Source: Akkermansia muciniphila (GTDB taxonomy: Bacteria > Verrucomicrobiota > Verrucomicrobiia > Verrucomicrobiales > Akkermansiaceae). From it: DNA of 64,000 nt. The stretch is taken from NCBI GenBank assembly GCA_945874895.1, contig CAMCIC010000013.1, positions 1-64,000 of the forward strand, read 5' to 3'. The translations under genes and the position numbers were made by a program. Shown here in pieces: positions 34,376 through 42,893 of the stretch (its first letter is position 1; each line of letters opens with the position of its first letter). Below the pieces are notes generated by a model, which saw only the letters and a list, made by a program, of their open reading frames with translations, was not told where the DNA came from and made no database searches.

Positions 34376-36361
34376 ATGCTTTTTATGTTTCCACTTCGCT
34401 GCTTGCTCTCCATTTTTCTGTTAAGCATTCCCGTACTGGCAGGGGAAACATTTGAATCGTGGCCCGCGCAACCCTTGCGCGACCATGTCATGGATCGCGG
34501 CCACTTGCATGCCGATGAAGGACATGCAGAATTGATCCGTGGCAAAGGACGTTCCGGTCATCAGTGTCTCAAGATTTCGGGAGGAGAAAACCGTTGCGTT
34601 GAATGGTCCTTGCCCAAAGTCATGGAACCAGCGAGCACCGTAGAATTCTGGGCGGAGCGATGGACTCGTGCTGAGCCCTTCCTCTTTCATCTGGAGGCCC
34701 AGCGCAACGGAACGTGGGAGAAAATCGGTGAGAAAAACGATACAGTCATCGGAGGTTTCCTGACCAAGGCGCGGTTCCGTCTCCCCACCGCCGTATCCGC
34801 TCTGCGGTTGGTCTGCACCAGCAAAGCGGGAGTGCTGATCGATGATCTAAGCTGGAATCCCGATGCCCCCATGCGCGTGACGGAAGTCAAAGGCGTGACT
34901 CCGGTAACACCCGTGATGATTCGCGGAAAAGATCAGCCGGTCATGGGATTTTCCGTGGTGAGTGAAGGGAACTTACGCCCACCTTCCATCGAATCGCTGA
35001 CGCTAACTTGGGATGATACGACGCAGATCGAGAAAATTGAATCCATCGCCCTCGTGCGAGGTCACGCAGAACCTGATGGTCGCTGGCACGAAACACTAGC
35101 GACCCATCGTGAAATCAAACGGACGATGTCACTCCCCCTGCATCACGAGTTGATTCCAGAAGAAGGGCATTTCTGGGTGGTCGTCCAACTCCAACCAGGG
35201 GCCTCCATCGACAGACGCATCGGACTGAGCATCGGAGAAATCATCATCGGCGGAGAAAAATTTGCGGCCACGGGCCATGCATCGGCGAGCCAACGGATCG
35301 GGGCCGCCGTGCGCCTACGTGGCGACGATGGATCGAAGTTCTATCGGATTCCGGGATTGGTGCGCAGCAAGCGCGGGACATTGCTAGCCGTCTATGATGT
35401 GCGCTACGACCAGTCGGGAGATCTTCCGGCCAACATTGACATCGGCATTTCCCGCAGCACCGATGGCGGACAGACTTGGGGACCCATGATCATTGCGATC
35501 GATCGGGGCAAGGATACTCTCTATGGTTTTGATGGCGTGGGCGATCCGGCGATATTGTGTGACGAGCGCAGCGGTCGACTTTGGGTGGCCGGATTGTGGA
35601 GTCACGGCAACCGCGCTTGGCATGGCTCGGGACCAGGGCTCCAACCAGAAGAAACTGGTCAGCTCATGCTCGCCTACAGCGACGACGATGGGATGACGTG
35701 GTCACAACCGCGCAACATCACTCGCGAGGTCAAACAGGCCGAATGGCGACTGCTCCTCAACGGCCCCGGTGCGGGAATCTGTCTGCGCGACGGCACGCTG
35801 GTGTTTGCCGCGCAGTATCGTGCGGCAGACGGCCCGCCTCATCAGGGCAAGCCCTTTTCAACCATCCTTTGGAGCAAAGACCAGGGAATCACATGGCATT
35901 TGGGAAAGGGCGTGAAAATCGACACCACCGAGGCACAAGTGGCGGAACTGCCGGATGGCAGCCTCATGCTCAACTGCCGCGACAATCGCGGTGGTTCCCG
36001 CACCGTGATGATCACGCGGGACCTCGGAAAAACCTGGACCACTCATGCCACCGACCGCAGCGCCCTGCGCGAACCGATATGCATGGCCAGCCTGCTGCGG
36101 TGGCAGAATGCAGCGGATGGAAATCTCTACTTCTTCAGTAACCCCGATAGCACCCAAGCACGCCATCGCATGACCATTAAGGTCTCCGATGATGCCGCGA
36201 TGACGTGGCCCGAAAAACGCCATACGCTTTACGACGAACGCACCGGCTTCGGCTACTCTTGCCTCGCACCCGTGAACGACAAGATCATCGGCGTCATCTA
36301 CGAATCCGCGGGTGATCTCCTGTTCCTGCGTTTTCCAATCAATGAACTACTACAAAAATAG
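34376..36361 (+). CDS. Secreted exo-alpha-sialidase (GH33)
   Basis: 661 residues from the ATG at 34376 (AAGGA just upstream; an ATG at 34385 is the alternative). The signal peptide is MLFMFPLRCLLSIFLLSIPV then LAG. Residues about 22-300 form a lectin-like and linker N-terminal part. The GH33 catalytic propeller then starts with KFYRIPGLVRSKRG (the F/YRIP arginine motif), VYDVRYDQ supplies the acid and Asp, and Asp-box repeats follow: SRSTDGGQTWGP, SDDDGMTWSQP, SKDQGITWHL and TRDLGKTWTTH. GFGYSCLAP near the end holds the catalytic Tyr region. It removes terminal sialic acids from glycans outside the cell or in the periplasm. No nan catabolic genes are adjacent. The stop nearly touches the convergent flavoprotein gene (4 bases). 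Confidence 0.92.
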   Translation: MLFMFPLRCLLSIFLLSIPVLAGETFESWPAQPLRDHVMDRGHLHADEGHAELIRGKGRSGHQCLKISGGENRCVEWSLPKVMEPASTVEFWAERWTRAEPFLFHLEAQRNGTWEKIGEKNDTVIGGFLTKARFRLPTAVSALRLVCTSKAGVLIDDLSWNPDAPMRVTEVKGVTPVTPVMIRGKDQPVMGFSVVSEGNLRPPSIESLTLTWDDTTQIEKIESIALVRGHAEPDGRWHETLATHREIKRTMSLPLHHELIPEEGHFWVVVQLQPGASIDRRIGLSIGEIIIGGEKFAATGHASASQRIGAAVRLRGDDGSKFYRIPGLVRSKRGTLLAVYDVRYDQSGDLPANIDIGISRSTDGGQTWGPMIIAIDRGKDTLYGFDGVGDPAILCDERSGRLWVAGLWSHGNRAWHGSGPGLQPEETGQLMLAYSDDDGMTWSQPRNITREVKQAEWRLLLNGPGAGICLRDGTLVFAAQYRAADGPPHQGKPFSTILWSKDQGITWHLGKGVKIDTTEAQVAELPDGSLMLNCRDNRGGSRTVMITRDLGKTWTTHATDRSALREPICMASLLRWQNAADGNLYFFSNPDSTQARHRMTIKVSDDAAMTWPEKRHTLYDERTGFGYSCLAPVNDKIIGVIYESAGDLLFLRFPINELLQK

Positions 36362-36365
36362 TAGT

Positions 36366-37922
36366 TTAGAGTGCGTCGGCGATCTTGAGTCCATCCAGCG
36401 CAGCGCTGACGATGCCGCCGGCGTATCCGGCGCCCTCGCCGCAGGGAAACAACCGTGCGACTTGCGGGTGTTGGAGTGTCGATTCATCACGCGGGACCCG
36501 TACGGGCGAACTGGTGCGAGTTTCAAATCCTAACAACAAGCCGTCTTGGGCCGTATAGCCGCGGATCTGGTTGCCGAACAGCCGTAGGCCCGCGCGCATT
36601 CTCTTCATCATGAAGGCAGGCATCAACTCGTGCAAGGGGGCCGATGTGGCGCCGGGAAAATAACTCATGGCAGGCAGAGAGGCGGAAATTTTTCCCGTTA
36701 AGAAATCCGCCACGCGTTGTCCCGGTGCTTTCTGGCCGCCCCCTCCCGCCTGTTTCGCGACCTGTTCCAGATTTTTTTGAAAGGCGATGCCGGATAGCAC
36801 ACCATGTTCGGCGGCGAAGGCCTCGGTGTCCTCTGGTTCCACCGTCACGACCATGCCGCTATTGGCGAAGGGCGAATCACGGCGCGCGAGGCTCATACCG
36901 TTGACCACCACCTCGTCGTTCTCCGTCGCTGCGGGGACAATCCATCCGCCGGGACACATGCAAAAACTGTGAACTCCGCGATCGTCGATTTTTGTGGCGA
37001 GGCGGTAGCGCGCCGCCGGCAACTGGCGCGGCCGAGCTTCACCGCGAGGAATGTGGTATTGCACCTGATCGATCAGAGCCTGCGGGTGCTCGATGCGCAC
37101 GCCCACGGCGAAAGGTTTTTTTTCTAACAAAAGATTCCGGCGCTGGAGCAGTTGATAGATATCGCGGGCGGAATGACCGCTGGCGAGCACCACGGAATCC
37201 GCCTCGAAACTTTTGCCATCCGCGCACACCACTCCGCGGATGTGACTTTGTTCGATGATAAAATCGGTAACTTTTGTTTGAAAATGCACTTCTCCTCCCG
37301 CATCGAGCACGGACTGGCGTATGGCCTTGACCACGTTCGGCAGCAAGTTCGATCCGATATGCGGATGGGCATCCGTGAGGATTTTTTCTGGTGCGCCGTG
37401 GGCGACGAGGACTTCATACACCGTGGCCACCGGCCCCCTCTTGGTGGCGCGGGTGTAGAGCTTGCCATCTGAGAATGTGCCCGCGCCTCCCTCGCCAAAA
37501 CAATAATTCGAATCCTCAATCACGCGGCCTTCACGCAAAATCGGCGCGAGGTCAAACCTGCGAGCGCTGGCGTCCTTGCCGCGCTCCAGCACCACAGGAC
37601 GAATGCCTCTTTCGAGGCAACGCAGAGCGGCAAACATGCCCGCTGGGCCGAAGCCGATGATCAAAGCACGGGGAGCCTGCGCAGACAAGGGAGCGCAGGA
37701 CCATGCTGGATGTTGATCGGGAGGCAATGGCGCATCGATGCCCACTTCCAATCGCAGTTGCACTTTGATATGGCGCTGACGGGCATCAATCGAATGCTTG
37801 CGCAAGGTCAAGGACTTCAGACGCGACCGAGAGATGCCGAGTTTTTTCGCCACCGCCTCACGCCACACCGCTTCATCCTCTGATTGCGCCAAAGGAACGA
37901 TGATGTCAACGGTTTCAACCAT
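36366..37922 (-). CDS. FAD-dependent dehydrogenase of the COG2509 family
   Basis: 518 residues from the ATG at 37922 (an ATG 24 bases earlier is possible). The first 80 residues form a small domain (KKLGISRSRLKSLTLRKHSI). Then ALIIGFGPAGMFAALRCLER binds the FAD ADP part, VVLERGKD follows, and CFGEGGAGTFSDGKLYTR is strongly characteristic of this family. ATKIDDRGVHSFCMCPGGWI and the C-terminal LFPCGEGAGYAGGIVSAALD complete it. The family is conserved but its substrate is not established. It ends 4 bases from the sialidase stop in convergent orientation and diverges from the MoxR gene. Confidence 0.9.
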   Translation of the reverse strand: MVETVDIIVPLAQSEDEAVWREAVAKKLGISRSRLKSLTLRKHSIDARQRHIKVQLRLEVGIDAPLPPDQHPAWSCAPLSAQAPRALIIGFGPAGMFAALRCLERGIRPVVLERGKDASARRFDLAPILREGRVIEDSNYCFGEGGAGTFSDGKLYTRATKRGPVATVYEVLVAHGAPEKILTDAHPHIGSNLLPNVVKAIRQSVLDAGGEVHFQTKVTDFIIEQSHIRGVVCADGKSFEADSVVLASGHSARDIYQLLQRRNLLLEKKPFAVGVRIEHPQALIDQVQYHIPRGEARPRQLPAARYRLATKIDDRGVHSFCMCPGGWIVPAATENDEVVVNGMSLARRDSPFANSGMVVTVEPEDTEAFAAEHGVLSGIAFQKNLEQVAKQAGGGGQKAPGQRVADFLTGKISASLPAMSYFPGATSAPLHELMPAFMMKRMRAGLRLFGNQIRGYTAQDGLLLGFETRTSSPVRVPRDESTLQHPQVARLFPCGEGAGYAGGIVSAALDGLKIADAL

Positions 37923-38041
37923 GGAGGCCACGCCCGACTGAAGCATGGCTGATGCAGTTTGGAAAGGTGATTCGGTTCATGGATTTGTGGAGGGAACGAG
38001 CAGTTGACGGAGTTGCGGACGCACTGTAGTTGTGGTGTCCC

Positions 38042-38980
38042 ATGCAGCCACCTTATGATGTCGCCCGCCGCCTTGAAACCAGTGTTCTATCGGTGATACG
38101 CGGCCAAGCATCGGCCATCCGTCGCATCCTCGCCTGTCTCTGCTCCGGTGGGCACGCATTGCTCGAGGATGTGCCGGGCACAGGCAAAACCACTCTCGCC
38201 AAAGCATTGGCGCACTCGATCGGAGGCACGTCGTTCCAACGCGTGCAATTCACTCCTGATCTTCTGCCCTCCGACATTCTCGGTCTTTCAGTGTTTGATC
38301 CCTCCCGCAGCAGTTTTCGTTTCCAACCAGGACCGATATTCACTGATATTCTGTTGGCCGATGAAATCAACCGCGCCTCGCCTCGGGTGCAAAGCGCTTT
38401 GTTGGAATCGATGGCGGAAAGGCAGGTCACGATCGATGGCAAATGCTATCCCTTCGAAGGCATTTTTTTCGTCATCGCCACGCAGAATCCTGTGGAGTTC
38501 CGTGGCACCTATCCCTTGCCTGAGGCTCAGATGGACCGCTTCACTCTGCAATGCCGCTTGGGATACGTTAGCGAAGAAGAAGAAGTGGGGATTCTCGCAG
38601 ACCAGCGTCACCAGCACCCGGTAGATCAGATGCAAGCGGTAGTAACACACGAGGAAATTCTCGCCCTCGTGGAAGCGGTGAAAAACGTGCGAATGAGCGA
38701 GGAGTTGCAGCATTACACCGTGCGATTGGTAGCCGCCACGCGCGCGCGCAAGGACTTGCAGCTCGCCGCCAGTCCCCGCGCCTCTCTGGCGATGATGAAA
38801 ATGGCACAGGCCCTATCGATCTTCGAGGGTCGCGATTTCGTCGTGCCCGAAACGATACAAGAGCTGCTGGCCGATGTCGTGGCGCATCGTCTTGTGCTCA
38901 GTCCCGATGCCCGTTACGCGGGGTCTACAGGACGCAGCATCATGGCGGAAATCTTGGAACAAATTCCTGTGCCGGTCTGA
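38042..38980 (+). CDS. MoxR-family AAA+ ATPase
   Basis: 312 residues from the ATG at 38042. Walker A VPGTGKTTLAKALA near residue 45; Walker B LLADEINRASPRVQSALLE; sensor 1 IATQNPVEFRGTYPLPEAQ; then the arginine finger region MDRF and the C-terminal helical lid with SPRASLAMM. These MoxR ATPases usually work with a DUF58 or von Willebrand factor A protein encoded next door; none is here, because the next gene converges (rnc). It is probably a chaperone-like ATPase acting in maturation of a metal-binding or membrane protein. The gene is complete and the motifs are intact. Confidence 0.9.
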   Translation: MQPPYDVARRLETSVLSVIRGQASAIRRILACLCSGGHALLEDVPGTGKTTLAKALAHSIGGTSFQRVQFTPDLLPSDILGLSVFDPSRSSFRFQPGPIFTDILLADEINRASPRVQSALLESMAERQVTIDGKCYPFEGIFFVIATQNPVEFRGTYPLPEAQMDRFTLQCRLGYVSEEEEVGILADQRHQHPVDQMQAVVTHEEILALVEAVKNVRMSEELQHYTVRLVAATRARKDLQLAASPRASLAMMKMAQALSIFEGRDFVVPETIQELLADVVAHRLVLSPDARYAGSTGRSIMAEILEQIPVPV

Positions 38981-39014
38981 TTCGTGTCGCATGGATGATG
39001 CGAGCTGATCCGGC

Positions 39015-39716
39015 TCACTCTGGCGAGGCTTCTTCGCGGAGCCATACTTTTTTGCGCAATGCTTCCAGTGCGGCGCGCACCTCGGCTTCTTTTTTGCTTT
39101 TGCCCCGACCTTGGGCCAGCACCTCGTCGCGCCAAATGACCTGCGCGTGAAAAACCTTGCGATGATCCGGACCGCTTTCCCCCGTGATACGGTAGCGCGG
39201 GGCTTCTTGACTCAGGGACTGCAGGGTCTCCTGCAAAGTTCCCTTGGGATTGCTCTCGGTTTTGCTTTCTGCCACCAACCCGATGCCCTGCTCAAACAAA
39301 CGGAGAACGAGTTCATGGGCGGATTGATAACCTGAATCAAGGTAAATGGCACCAATCAAGGCTTCCAGCGCATCCGCCAATGTGGAAGCACGCTTGCGAC
39401 CGCCGCTGGCTTCCTCACCCTTTCCTAACAAAATGTAATGCCCTAGTTGCAGATGGGAGGCGAATTGAGCAAGGGCCTGACGTGAGACCAATTGGGCTCG
39501 CAGCTTGGTCATGTGACCTTCCGGTGAATCGGGAAACATCCGATACAAATGCTCTGTCAGCACCAATTGCAAAACCGAGTCGCCGAGAAATTCCAGACGC
39601 TGATTGTCAAAGTGCGCTTTTTGAGACTCATAAGCGAGGCTGGGGTGCGTCAGAGCTTCCGCCAGCAACAAAGGGTTGCGGAATTTGTATCCTAGTCTGA
39701 CTTCTATGCTTTCCAT
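39015..39716 (-). CDS. rnc: Ribonuclease III
   Basis: 233 residues, starting at the ATG at 39716 (MESIEVRLGYKF). A longer frame exists upstream but would run through tRNA-His, so it is excluded. The catalytic helix motif NQRLEFLGDSVLQLVLTEHL (Glu and Asp) is near residue 38, the second acidic set is ADALEALIGAIYLDSG, and TGESGPDHRKVFHAQVIW with KSKKEAEVRAALEAL forms the C-terminal double-stranded-RNA-binding domain. It processes rRNA precursors and cuts double-stranded RNA. tRNA-His lies 57 bases upstream on the same strand; the leader may itself fold. The convergent MoxR gene ends 34 bases from its stop. Confidence 0.95.
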   Translation of the reverse strand: MESIEVRLGYKFRNPLLLAEALTHPSLAYESQKAHFDNQRLEFLGDSVLQLVLTEHLYRMFPDSPEGHMTKLRAQLVSRQALAQFASHLQLGHYILLGKGEEASGGRKRASTLADALEALIGAIYLDSGYQSAHELVLRLFEQGIGLVAESKTESNPKGTLQETLQSLSQEAPRYRITGESGPDHRKVFHAQVIWRDEVLAQGRGKSKKEAEVRAALEALRKKVWLREEASPE

Positions 39717-39773
39717 GCCTTGCGGAGTTACCTTCTCTCCCGCCCGATTTCTGAAAAAATCCGACAGGAAAGA

Positions 39774-39849
39774 TGGGGTGATCGACGGGATTCGAACCCG
39801 CAACAACCAGAATCACAATCTGGGGCTCTACCATTGAACTACGACCACC
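39774..39849 (-). tRNA. tRNA-His (anticodon GTG)
   Basis: 76 bases. With G-1 opposite C73, the acceptor stem is GTGGTCG pairing with CGATCAC; the D arm is GTTC/GAGC; the anticodon stem is CCAGA/TCTGG around loop TTGTGAT; the T arm contains GGTTCGAATCC. CCA is encoded. The encoded G-1, normal for bacterial tRNA-His, supports the assignment. It is 57 bases upstream of rnc on the same strand. Confidence 0.96.
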
Positions 39850-40157
39850 ATCTTTCGTAGGGGGGAAGAAAAAAATAAGGGAAAGTGAATTCTTGGCAAG
39901 CCAAAAATGCCAATTTGATCAGAAAATCGGCAACCCGCATGATCCTTACGAGTGAGCGAGATGGATGAGCGTCGCCCTCTGGACAGAATGCTGCGCCCAG
40001 TTTTCTCAATCGTAGGAAACCAGCACCCGTCAGTCACTCGCGAATACGATCTTGTCAGAACCGCTCCTACCACAAAAAAAGAACCCCACCGGAAGGTAGG
40101 GTTCTGAGAAAAGAAGCAAAGAAGTTCGGAGAAAAAACGCCGAGGCGCGGGGTCCCA
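39850..40157. other. Intergenic stretch between tRNA-His and the COX24-type gene
   Basis: About 308 bases with no reading frame I can support. It holds the terminator at 40073-40105 (minus) and, left of it, the A/T-containing region expected to carry the tRNA-His promoter. I see no further RNA gene. Confidence 0.6.
40073..40105 (-). terminator. Rho-independent terminator of the hisG / COX24-type unit
   Basis: Read on the minus strand, AGAACCCTACC and GGTGGGGTTCT pair around a TTCC loop (one mismatch region) and are followed by TTTTTTTGTGG, a strong U tract. It lies about 53 bases after the stop of the 34-residue gene, ending that transcription unit before tRNA-His. Confidence 0.85.
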
Positions 40158-40262
40158 TTAGGACTTGTAGCGCAGACGCTTTTTATGGCGATTCTGTTTC
40201 ATGCGCTTCTTGCGCTTGTGCTTGTTGATTTTCGTCTTACGGCGTTTCTTGATGGAACCCAT
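40158..40262 (-). CDS. AURKAIP1/COX24-domain mini-protein (bS22-like, ribosome-associated)
   Basis: Only 34 residues: MGSIKKRRKTKINKHKRKKR then MKQNRHKKRLRYKS, and a TAA stop. About half the residues are Lys or Arg, and the MGSIKKRRK start fits the small mitochondrial mS38/COX24 and bacterial bS22-like family found in Bacteroidota and Verrucomicrobiota genomes. Family members sit in the small ribosomal subunit. It follows hisG by 32 bases and precedes a terminator, so it shares a transcript with hisG. It is too short for automatic callers, but composition, start and family pattern agree. The function is assigned by family only. Confidence 0.85.
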   Translation of the reverse strand: MGSIKKRRKTKINKHKRKKRMKQNRHKKRLRYKS

Positions 40263-40294
40263 GGTTGTTTGTGTCGGTTGTTAAAAAAATTGGT

Positions 40295-41173
40295 TTAAGG
40301 AACGATTTTGTTGAGGGGATACTCGATGATTCCCTCAGCGCCGAGAGCGATCAGCTCGGGGATGATGTCGCGAACGACGGTTTCGTCAATCACTGTTTCC
40401 ACCGCAATCCAATTTTCATCGGTGAGCTGGGAAATGGTGGGACGGCGCAGCGAGGGTAGTTTTTCACTGATGATCGCCAAATTCGCCTTGGGCAAGTTCA
40501 TTTTCAGACCCACTTTACCACGAGCGAGCAAAGCCGCCTTGAGCAGCAGGGCGATGCGCTCCATTTTCTCCTTTTTCCAAGGATCCAACGCGGCAGCAGG
40601 GCTGGCATAAAAGTGGGGAAATGAGGTCAGGAGAGTATCGACGATGCGAAGTTTGTTCGCCTTGATGGACGAGCCCGTTTCGGTGACATCCACAATGGCA
40701 TCGACGAGATCGGGCACTTTCACCTCCGTGGCACCCCAGGAGAATTCCACTTCGGCCTTGATGCCTTTTTCCTCAAGGTAACGGCGGGTGATGCCCACGC
40801 CCTCGGTGGCAATCCGTTTGCCCTCAAGATCCTCGGGTTTTTGAATGGGGGAATCCTCGGGGACTACCAACACCCAGCGAGTAGGGCGGGCGGTGGCGCG
40901 AGAGTAGGGCAATTCCGCGAGATCGACAAGGTCCGCGCCATTTTCATAGGCCCAATCATAGCCCGTGATGCCACAATCGAGGAATCCCTGATGGATGTAG
41001 CGACCAACTTCCTGTGCACGGATGAGGTAAATGTCCAGCTCGGGATCGTTCGATGCCGGGCGCAATCCGCGCGAGGAAACGTAGATCTCATAGCCAGCTT
41101 TGGCCAGAAGTTCCACGGTGGGAGCTTCCAGACTTCCTTTCGGAATGGCGATTTTGAGAGTGCGATCGGACAT
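40295..41173 (-). CDS. hisG: ATP phosphoribosyltransferase (long form)
   Basis: 292 residues from the ATG at 41173 (MSDRTLKIAIPKGSLEAPTV); an upstream in-frame start would add 68 residues of non-family sequence. The signature RIATEGVGITRRYLEEKG and the phosphoribosyl loop VDVTETGSSIKAN are intact. The last 80 or so residues (LNLPKANLAIISEKLPSLRR region onward) are the HisG_C regulatory domain that binds histidine, so it is the long, self-sufficient type that needs no HisZ. It makes phosphoribosyl-ATP, the first step of histidine synthesis. No other his gene is here; it is followed by the mini-protein gene. It diverges from the IscA-type gene, with 143 bases between. Confidence 0.95.
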   Translation of the reverse strand: MSDRTLKIAIPKGSLEAPTVELLAKAGYEIYVSSRGLRPASNDPELDIYLIRAQEVGRYIHQGFLDCGITGYDWAYENGADLVDLAELPYSRATARPTRWVLVVPEDSPIQKPEDLEGKRIATEGVGITRRYLEEKGIKAEVEFSWGATEVKVPDLVDAIVDVTETGSSIKANKLRIVDTLLTSFPHFYASPAAALDPWKKEKMERIALLLKAALLARGKVGLKMNLPKANLAIISEKLPSLRRPTISQLTDENWIAVETVIDETVVRDIIPELIALGAEGIIEYPLNKIVP

Positions 41174-41316
41174 GCGCGGGGGGCGGGTTTTAGAGGGAAA
41201 TTCGCAGGGAATCAAGAAAAAGACGTGATTTTTCGCATTTTTTCCCGTCACGACAGGAAAATGACCGGCAGGATGCGCATTGACAGATCCCTTGACTGCA
41301 CACAATGTAACGCGGC

Positions 41317-41676
41317 ATGACGACGGTGAATTACAAGGTCGGCAACGAAACTCTGATCCGGGTAATGGATGCGGCATCGGCGCATTTGTGCGGGCTTTTG
41401 GAAAAACAAGGCCGAGCGGACGGGGCGCTGCGCATCGCGGTCATCGGTGGTGGTTGCAGTGGTTTGCAGTATAAAATGGACCTCGTCGATGGTCCGCGCG
41501 ACCGCGATATTCTCGTGGCTAGCAATAGGGTGAATGTGGTGATCGACCCGAAAAGCGCGTTGTTTGTCACGGGCAGTGAGTTGGACTGGTCGGACGACCT
41601 GCAACAAGGGGGCTTCAAGGTCAGCAATCCGAATGCCCTGGTGACCTGCTCGTGCGGGGAGAGTTTCGCTGCTTAA
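41317..41676 (+). CDS. A-type iron-sulfur carrier (IscA/ErpA/SufA-like)
   Basis: 119 residues. The three conserved cysteines are in VIGGGCSGLQYKM and TCSCGESF (C-x-C-G). LVASNRVNVVIDPKSALFVT and GSELDWSDD are typical. A-type carriers pass [2Fe-2S] or [4Fe-4S] clusters or iron to target proteins. The gene lies 5 bases upstream of the HscB-like gene, with which it forms a short operon. No iscS, iscU or sufBCD is in view, so the exact subfamily is uncertain. Confidence 0.92.
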   Translation: MTTVNYKVGNETLIRVMDAASAHLCGLLEKQGRADGALRIAVIGGGCSGLQYKMDLVDGPRDRDILVASNRVNVVIDPKSALFVTGSELDWSDDLQQGGFKVSNPNALVTCSCGESFAA

Positions 41677-41681
41677 CGAGG

Positions 41682-42209
41682 ATGGATGCTTTTTCCCTTT
41701 TGCAATGGCCGCGCAAGCTCAGTTTCGATGAGGCTTCCTTGCGCGAAGCCTATCGCGCGGCGAGCAAGCAGGCTACCGAAGAAGCCGAGCAGTCGGCGCT
41801 CACCACAGCATATCACATCTTACGCAGCCCAGCATCACGCCTACGTCACTGGCTGGAACTGCAGGACATGCAAGGAGAAACACGGGGCGCGATCGATGGG
41901 GAATTGGTGGATTGGTTCGGACAAATTGGGTTCGTGATTCAGGAATCGGACGCCCTGCTGCTACGTCGCGATCAATGTCAGAGCGCGCTGGCAAAAGCGA
42001 TGATGGAAAAGGATATCCAAGCGGGACGAGTGCGCATCGAAGAATGGCAGATGCGTTTGCAGGACTGGCTGTCTCGCAAAATGGCCGTATTTGCCACCAT
42101 CGAAGCGGGTCACGTCAGTTCTGCCGATGCTTGGACTTGCGCGCGCGATTTGGCATTCATCGAAAAATGGCAGCAACAACTGCGCGAGCGCTACGGCAAA
42201 TTTTTCTAA
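41682..42209 (+). CDS. HscB-like J-domain co-chaperone lacking HPD
   Basis: 175 residues from the ATG at 41682, with GAGG just before it. The N-terminal part, FSLLQWPRKLSFDEASLREA then YRAASKQATEEAEQSALTTA, has the spacing of an HscB J-domain, then ILRSPASRLRHWLEL and a C-terminal helical bundle (RIEEWQMRLQDWLSRK). HscB stimulates HscA in handing iron-sulfur clusters from IscU. The HPD motif between helices II and III, needed to stimulate Hsp70, is not there: that stretch reads KQATEEAEQ. It may have lost the chaperone role or works differently. The link to HscB rests on the overall pattern and the IscA neighbour. An hscA gene is not in view. Confidence 0.65.
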   Translation: MDAFSLLQWPRKLSFDEASLREAYRAASKQATEEAEQSALTTAYHILRSPASRLRHWLELQDMQGETRGAIDGELVDWFGQIGFVIQESDALLLRRDQCQSALAKAMMEKDIQAGRVRIEEWQMRLQDWLSRKMAVFATIEAGHVSSADAWTCARDLAFIEKWQQQLRERYGKFF

Positions 42210-42284
42210 GAATCCTGAAGTCCTCACGTAAAAAGATTCTCTCTGTCGCCTATCACCTTCCCATCCTTTTACTCACGGCATCGC

Positions 42285-42893
42285 ATGAATCCGCTGATCC
42301 CTTTGACACCCCATATCGAGGCAGTTCTTGCCATGACGGGTGTGGAGGCCCATGAAAGTCATGCTGCCGAGTGGGTGGATCCCGATGTGCAATGCATGGC
42401 AAAGGTGGCAGCTGGCGATCTGACAGCCTTCGAACACATTGTCGCGCGACATCAAAAATCTTTACTGAACTTTTTCGCGCGCATGGGCGCTCAATCGGAA
42501 TGTGAGGATCTTGTGCAAAACACCTTCGTGCGTCTCTATCAATTCCGCGACCGCTACCAGCCGACGGCAAAATTCACGACATTCCTTCATGTGCTCGCCT
42601 ATCGGGTATGGGCTGACATGGGGCGCAAGGCTCAACGCCGCGAGAAGCTGGCCGTCGAACTGCGCGTGGTTGCGGAAACCGTGGAGACCGCTGCCGATGA
42701 GCCCGCGCCGGGCATCGATGTGGAAGCCGCACTCGACAAGCTCTCTCCCAAACTTCGCGATGTGGTGGTGCTCCATTTCTACCAAGGTCTTCCGTATCAG
42801 GAAATCGCCGATGTTTTGCAAATCCCTCTCGGCACCGTGAAATCCCGCCTCCATCTCGCCATCAACGCCTTGCGCGACCATTTCCATGAATGA
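42285..42893 (+). CDS. ECF-type RNA polymerase sigma factor
   Basis: 202 residues. Region 2 (about 40-110) reads FEHIVARHQKSLLNFFARMG, DLVQNTFVRLYQFRD and AYRVWADMGR; region 4 (about 150-200) reads LDKLSPKLRDVVVLHFYQGL, then PYQEIADVLQIPLGTVKSRL. No region 1 or 3 is present, as expected for an extracytoplasmic-function sigma factor. The first 35 residues are extra. The stop overlaps the anti-sigma start by 8 bases (ATGAATGA), so the two are translated together. It would direct a set of envelope or uptake genes when the anti-sigma factor releases it; the TonB receptor downstream is one candidate. Confidence 0.92.
   Translation: MNPLIPLTPHIEAVLAMTGVEAHESHAAEWVDPDVQCMAKVAAGDLTAFEHIVARHQKSLLNFFARMGAQSECEDLVQNTFVRLYQFRDRYQPTAKFTTFLHVLAYRVWADMGRKAQRREKLAVELRVVAETVETAADEPAPGIDVEAALDKLSPKLRDVVVLHFYQGLPYQEIADVLQIPLGTVKSRLHLAINALRDHFHE

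Noticed and set aside
35581-36141. Alternate plus frame inside the sialidase gene
   Set aside because: It is a shifted frame of the GH33 domain, whose Asp boxes are intact in the real frame.
39717-39806. Longer RNase III start upstream of 39716
   Set aside because: The extended N-terminus is translated from the tRNA-His gene and its flank.
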